Below, piece by piece: positions 6,784 to 11,451 of a DNA stretch of 11,451 nucleotides (position 1 is the first letter of the stretch; each line of letters starts with the position of its first letter). Under the pieces are notes generated by a model. It was not told the origin of the DNA. It made no database searches and was given only the letters and a program-made list of their open reading frames with translations. The position numbers and the translations under genes are program-made. The DNA comes from Rhodospirillales bacterium Alpha_05 (GTDB lineage Bacteria > Pseudomonadota > Alphaproteobacteria > Rhodospirillales > Rhodospirillaceae), in the NCBI GenBank assembly GCA_001603335.1, contig LUYR01000069.1:1-11451 (forward strand), written 5' to 3'.

Positions 6784-8049
6784 ATGGTCAAATCCTCTGG
6801 CGGCGATTCGAAGAACACGTTGTATTGCTCGTTCTGCGGCAAAAGCCAGCACGAGGTGCGCAAGCTCATCGCCGGACCGACGGTGTTCATCTGCGACGAG
6901 TGCGTCGAACTGTGCATGGACATCATCCGCGAGGAGAACAAGTCGAGCCTCGTGCGCTCCCGCGATGGCGTGCCCACGCCGCAGGACATCATGGCGGTTC
7001 TCGACGACTACGTGATCGGCCAGATGCACGCCAAGCGCGTGCTCGCCGTGGCCGTGCATAACCACTACAAGCGTCTCGCCCACGCGACGAAGAACAACGA
7101 CGTCGAGCTGTCGAAGTCGAACATTCTCCTGATCGGCCCGACCGGCTGCGGCAAGACGCTCTTGGCCCAGACCCTCGCGCGCATTCTCGACGTGCCGTTC
7201 ACCATGGCCGACGCGACGACGTTGACCGAAGCGGGCTACGTCGGCGAAGACGTCGAAAACATCATTCTCAAGCTGCTCCAGGCCTCCGACTACAATGTCG
7301 AGCGGGCGCAGCGCGGCATTGTCTACATCGACGAAATCGACAAGATCAGCCGCAAGTCGGACAACCCCTCGATCACCCGCGACGTGTCGGGCGAGGGCGT
7401 CCAGCAGGCGCTCCTGAAGATCATGGAAGGCACCGTCGCCTCGGTGCCGCCCCAGGGCGGACGCAAGCATCCGCAGCAGGAATTCCTCCAGGTGGACACC
7501 ACCAACATCCTGTTCATCTGCGGCGGCGCGTTCGCGGGCCTCGAGAAGGTCATCGGCCAGCGCAACCAGGGCACCTCGATCGGCTTCGGCGCCGATGTGA
7601 AGAGCCCCGAGGAGCGTCGTTCCGGCGAGGTGCTGAAGGGCGTCGAGCCCGAGGACCTGCTGAAATACGGCCTGATCCCCGAATTCGTCGGCCGTCTGCC
7701 GGTGCTCGCCACCCTCGAAGATCTGGACGAGGCCGCGCTGATCGAGATCCTCACCAAGCCGAAGAACGCTTTGGTGAAGCAGTATCAGCGCCTGTTCGAG
7801 ATGGAGAACGTCAGCCTGTCCTTCCAGGAGGACGCACTGGTCTCGATCGCCCACAAGGCGATTGCCCGTAAAACCGGCGCGCGCGGCCTGCGTTCGATCA
7901 TGGAAGGCATCCTGCTCGACACCATGTTCGACCTTCCCGGCCAGAGCGGTGTCGATGAAATCGTCGTCAACAAGGACGCCGTCGATGGCGCGGCAAAGCC
8001 GCTGTTCATCTATGGCGAGCGCAAGGACGAGGTCGGCTCCAGCGCCTGA
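6784..8049 (+). CDS. clpX: ATP-dependent Clp protease ATP-binding subunit ClpX
   Basis: ClpX is a hexameric AAA+ unfoldase that recognises tagged or regulatory proteins and threads them into ClpP. The 421 residues match the family. The N-terminal zinc-binding dimerisation domain has four cysteines (C15, C18, C37, C40). The AAA+ core has Walker A GPTGCGKT (118-125), Walker B YIDEIDK with E184, the pore loop GYVG (151-154), the RKH loop (227-229), the ClpP-docking IGF loop (266-268), a likely arginine finger R304 in PEFVGR, and sensor 2 GARGLR (365-370). Every key residue expected for an active enzyme is present. ATG 6784 is preceded by AGGAG (6773-6777) at six bases. It follows clpP by 200 bases and precedes lon by 123 bases. 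Confidence 0.98.
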   Translation: MVKSSGGDSKNTLYCSFCGKSQHEVRKLIAGPTVFICDECVELCMDIIREENKSSLVRSRDGVPTPQDIMAVLDDYVIGQMHAKRVLAVAVHNHYKRLAHATKNNDVELSKSNILLIGPTGCGKTLLAQTLARILDVPFTMADATTLTEAGYVGEDVENIILKLLQASDYNVERAQRGIVYIDEIDKISRKSDNPSITRDVSGEGVQQALLKIMEGTVASVPPQGGRKHPQQEFLQVDTTNILFICGGAFAGLEKVIGQRNQGTSIGFGADVKSPEERRSGEVLKGVEPEDLLKYGLIPEFVGRLPVLATLEDLDEAALIEILTKPKNALVKQYQRLFEMENVSLSFQEDALVSIAHKAIARKTGARGLRSIMEGILLDTMFDLPGQSGVDEIVVNKDAVDGAAKPLFIYGERKDEVGSSA

Positions 8050-8076
8050 ACCCGGAGGCCTCCGCCATCCGGGGGG

Positions 8077-8103
8077 CTTGACCGGATACGGTCGGCCCCA
8101 TAG
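8077..8103 (+). promoter_or_regulatory. Sigma-32 (RpoH)-type heat-shock promoter of lon
   Basis: CTTGAC (8077-8082) and CCCCATAG (8096-8103) are separated by 13 bases. The -10 element CCCCAT is an exact match to the known E. coli sigma-32 consensus (CTTGAAA, 11-16 bases, CCCCATNT), and CTTGA matches the -35 element. No good sigma-70 -10 box lies at the right distance from TTGACC. The predicted start is near 8106-8112, about 60 bases before the lon start codon. lon is a known RpoH-regulated gene in several proteobacteria, which supports the call. Confidence 0.65.
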
Positions 8104-8167
8104 CTCTTGGGCTGGGAAGCGCCGTCCGGCGCTCCCCTGGCCCATGCGCCAGCCATGCACCCAAGAG
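8104..8167 (+). promoter_or_regulatory. Possible lon leader hairpin covering the ribosome-binding site
   Basis: CTCTTGGG (8104-8111) is perfectly complementary to CCCAAGAG (8160-8167), which overlaps the lon ribosome-binding site AGAGGA (8164-8169). Nested inside, GGCTGG (8110-8115) can pair with CCAGCC (8149-8154), and AGCGCC (8118-8123) pairs with GGCGCT (8128-8133) around GTCC. Together they could form a long bulged hairpin that hides the ribosome-binding site. If transcription starts after about 8108, part of the outer 5' arm is missing from the heat-shock transcript and exists only in read-through RNA from clpX. Confidence 0.35.
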
Positions 8168-8172
8168 GACTC

Positions 8173-10581
<2,409 letters not shown>

Positions 10582-10610
10582 TCGCTCCGATGGTAATTCA
10601 TTGGTAAAAG

Positions 10611-10638
10611 AAAGAGGCGATATTTCGCCTCTTTTTTT
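10611..10638 (+). terminator. Rho-independent terminator after lon
   Basis: A perfect 10-bp stem (AAAGAGGCGA at 10611-10620 with TCGCCTCTTT at 10625-10634) has a TATT loop and runs into seven consecutive T (10632-10638). It lies 29 bases after the lon stop and is the clearest terminator in the window, so hupB must have its own promoter. Confidence 0.94.
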
Positions 10639-10808
10639 ATGCCTGTGAATCTGGAGCAATTTTCTCTTGACGCAGGCCACGCTTATCTTGCAAATGGCGT
10701 TCCTTCGCCTTGTGATCGCCGTCACTGCCGGCATCGGGCGAAGTGTGAAGGATGCGGTTCCTGCGGCTGTCAAGGCCGCAAATTGGGAGGAAAACCGCGC
10801 TTCTTCCG
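10639..10808. other. Non-coding, structured part of the lon-hupB gap
   Basis: The gap between lon and hupB is 325 bases. This part lies between the lon terminator and the first hupB promoter and holds no credible gene: the only open frame (TTG 10667 to 10855) has no ribosome-binding site and no recognisable protein. It does contain several inverted repeats: TCGCC (10716-10720) with GGCGA (10737-10741), TGCGGC (10762-10767) with GCCGCA (10775-10780), and GGAGGAA (10786-10792) with TTCTTCC (10801-10807, one G-U pair). A TTGACG at 10667-10672 has no -10 box at a suitable distance. It could be an upstream regulatory region or a small RNA; neither is shown. Confidence 0.35.
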
Positions 10809-10838
10809 TTGACGGCTCGCGAGGATGCGTTCTAAACT
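10809..10838 (+). promoter_or_regulatory. hupB promoter P1 (sigma-70 type)
   Basis: TTGACG (10809-10814) and TAAACT (10833-10838) are 18 bases apart, nine matches of twelve to the consensus. The start would fall near 10845 and give a leader of about 60 bases containing a small hairpin before the hupB ribosome-binding site. Confidence 0.5.
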
Positions 10839-10851
10839 GCGCGCCGTCGGG

Positions 10852-10881
10852 TTGATCGAATGTTTTCAAATCCAATAAAAT
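10852..10881 (+). promoter_or_regulatory. hupB promoter P2 (sigma-70 type)
   Basis: TTGATC (10852-10857) and TAAAAT (10876-10881) are 18 bases apart, nine matches of twelve, with a better -10 box than P1. A start near 10888 would leave a short leader of about 19 bases that still includes the AAGGGG ribosome-binding site. The surrounding stretch is noticeably AT-rich for this genome. Confidence 0.5.
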
Positions 10882-10906
10882 TGGGTCTAACATAAGGGGT
10901 CTTGCC

Positions 10907-11179
10907 GTGAATAAGAATGATCTCGTTGCCGCCGTTGCGGCTCAGGCTGAGCTGTCCAAGGCCGACGCCGCGAAGGCCGTCGATGCCGTGTTTGCGGCAA
11001 TCGGTGAAGCTCTTCAGAAGAACGACGAAGTTCGTCTCGTCGGTTTCGGTACGTTCAGCGTCGCCGAGCGCGCCGCCTCCGAAGGCCGCAATCCGCGTAC
11101 GGGCGAGAAGATCACCATTCCCGCTTCGAAGCAGCCGAAGTTCAAGGCCGGCAAGGGCCTGAAGGACGCTGTCAACTGA
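10907..11179 (+). CDS. hupB: DNA-binding protein HU (HU-beta type)
   Basis: HU is a small, abundant, dimeric nucleoid protein that bends and compacts DNA. The 90 residues are the exact family length. MNKNDLVAAVA at the start forms the helical dimer part, VGFGTF (45-50) is the family signature, and RNPRTGEKI (61-69) is the DNA-inserting arm with the intercalating proline P63, followed by the PKFKAGKGLKDAV C-terminus. The start codon is GTG 10907, supported by AAGGGG (10894-10899) seven bases upstream and by the exact family N-terminus. It follows lon after a 325-base gap with two likely promoters, and is closed by its own terminator. In E. coli hupB also lies directly after lon, and HU is a Lon substrate there. 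Confidence 0.97.
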   Translation: MNKNDLVAAVAAQAELSKADAAKAVDAVFAAIGEALQKNDEVRLVGFGTFSVAERAASEGRNPRTGEKITIPASKQPKFKAGKGLKDAVN

Positions 11180-11200
11180 GCCATTTCCGACGACAGGATG

Positions 11201-11232
11201 AAGCCGATCACTCCGCGTGATCGGCTTTTCTT
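11201..11232 (+). terminator. Rho-independent terminator after hupB
   Basis: AAGCCGATCA (11201-11210) pairs with TGATCGGCTT (11218-11227), extended by one C-G pair (11211 with 11217), around a TCCGC loop. The T-rich tail TTTTCTTGT follows. It starts 21 bases after the hupB stop and sits just before tRNA-Val. Confidence 0.88.
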
Positions 11233-11253
11233 GTCTCGGGGCCAGAAGGCTAG

Positions 11254-11329
11254 GGGCGGTTAGCTCAGCTGGGAGAGCGACTGGTTTACACCCAGTAGGT
11301 CGGCGGTTCGATCCCGTCACCGCCCACCA
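11254..11329 (+). tRNA. tRNA-Val (anticodon UAC)
   Basis: The 76-base cloverleaf has acceptor stem GGGCGGT (11254-11260) with ACCGCCC (11319-11325), discriminator A and an encoded CCA (11327-11329). The D-arm is the standard GCTCAGCTGGGAGAGC. The anticodon stem ACTGG/CCAGT holds loop TTTACAC with anticodon TAC at 11287-11289. The T-arm is GGCGG-TTCGATC-CCGTC with one G-U pair. No clear promoter fits in the 21 bases between the hupB terminator and the tRNA, so it may depend on a promoter overlapping that region or on read-through from hupB. Confidence 0.97.
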
Positions 11330-11340
11330 TGCCACCATCC

Positions 11341-11370
11341 AGAACGCCGCAGGAGTCCTGCGGCGTTCTT
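11341..11370. terminator. Long perfect hairpin between tRNA-Val and the convergent gene
   Basis: AGAACGCCGCAGGA (11341-11354) is an exact inverted copy of TCCTGCGGCGTTCT (11356-11369) around a single base, so at least 13 pairs form with a three-base loop. It lies 11 bases after tRNA-Val and ends five bases before the stop of the - strand gene. The T content after the stem is low in both directions (TTCTTG on the + strand), but the position between convergent genes fits a shared terminator. Confidence 0.65.
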
Positions 11371-11374
11371 GCAT

Positions 11375-11451
11375 TCAGCTCCGCGCCGCGACCGCCGCGC
11401 CGGTGCCGATCAGGAGGCTGCCCGCGCCGCGCAGCATCCAGCGGGCGAAGG
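11375..11451 (-). CDS. C-terminal end of a membrane protein, probably LysE/RhtB-type exporter
   Basis: A reading frame enters from the right edge on the - strand and stops with TGA at 11377-11375. The visible end reads FARWMLRGAGSLLIGTGAAV then AARS. A basic amphipathic turn followed by a small-residue hydrophobic helix ending at the C-terminus is typical of LysE/RhtB amino-acid exporters, whose last helix commonly ends in a GxLLIGLG-like pattern. With only about 24 residues, other small membrane proteins cannot be excluded. The window ends before the rest of the gene, so its length and start are unknown. Confidence 0.5.
   Translation of the reverse strand, partial: FARWMLRGAGSLLIGTGAAVAARS

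Noticed and set aside
8107..8172. Longer lon start at TTG 8107 or ATG 8155
   Set aside because: Neither has a ribosome-binding site as good as that of ATG 8173; the extra residues are not part of the family N-terminus, and the TTG coincides with the predicted transcription start.
10666..10690. Heat-shock-like boxes CTTGAC and CTTATCTTG upstream of hupB
   Set aside because: Both boxes look right, but only ten bases separate them, shorter than accepted spacing for sigma-32 promoters.
10667..10855. Small open frame of 62 residues in the lon-hupB gap
   Set aside because: TTG start without a ribosome-binding site, no recognisable sequence, and it runs through the hupB P1 promoter.
10832..11374. 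- strand open frame of 180 residues opposite hupB and tRNA-Val
   Set aside because: Its start region contains VTGSNRRPTGCKPVALPAEL, a familiar artefact of translating an antisense tRNA. The rest is the complement of hupB.

Overview
The window is high-GC DNA (about two thirds G+C by eye) from an alphaproteobacterium. The trigger factor N-terminus, the ClpP, ClpX, Lon and HU sequences and the sigma-32-like promoter ahead of lon fit that class, and I lean towards Rhodospirillales. That placement comes from family resemblance, not a search. Nearly everything reads on the + strand; only a fragment at the right edge is on the - strand.

Left part (1-3970): a tightly packed transport and phosphate cluster. 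The end of a TRAP-transporter small permease overlaps by one base the TRAP large permease (dctM-like). That gene overlaps by one base a NagD-type HAD phosphatase. Ten bases later follows a Na+/phosphate cotransporter-family protein with a PhoU-like C-terminal part. The spacing suggests one transcript. A plausible but unproven reading is uptake of an organic acid, dephosphorylation of a phosphorylated metabolite, and movement of the released phosphate.

Middle and right part (3971-11180): a tRNA-Leu(UAG) gene with its own likely promoter, then the protein quality-control block tig - clpP - clpX - lon - hupB. This is the same gene order as in Escherichia coli. The genes are separately punctuated: a terminator after tig, a 200-base spacer with a weak promoter candidate before clpX, a heat-shock (sigma-32-type) promoter before lon, a strong terminator after lon, and two tandem sigma-70-type promoters before hupB. 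Trigger factor folds nascent chains, ClpXP and Lon degrade misfolded and regulatory proteins, and HU is a nucleoid protein and a known Lon substrate in E. coli.

Right end (11181-11451): the hupB terminator, a tRNA-Val(UAC) gene, a long perfect hairpin, and the last 24 or so codons of a convergent gene that looks like a LysE/RhtB-type exporter.

I see no mobile element, CRISPR array, phage gene or defence system. The coding content is ordinary. The points worth a second look are regulatory: the sigma-32 promoter and the hairpin that could pair with the lon ribosome-binding site, the structured lon-hupB spacer with tandem promoters, the tig leader, and the TRAP-phosphatase-Na/Pi cluster.
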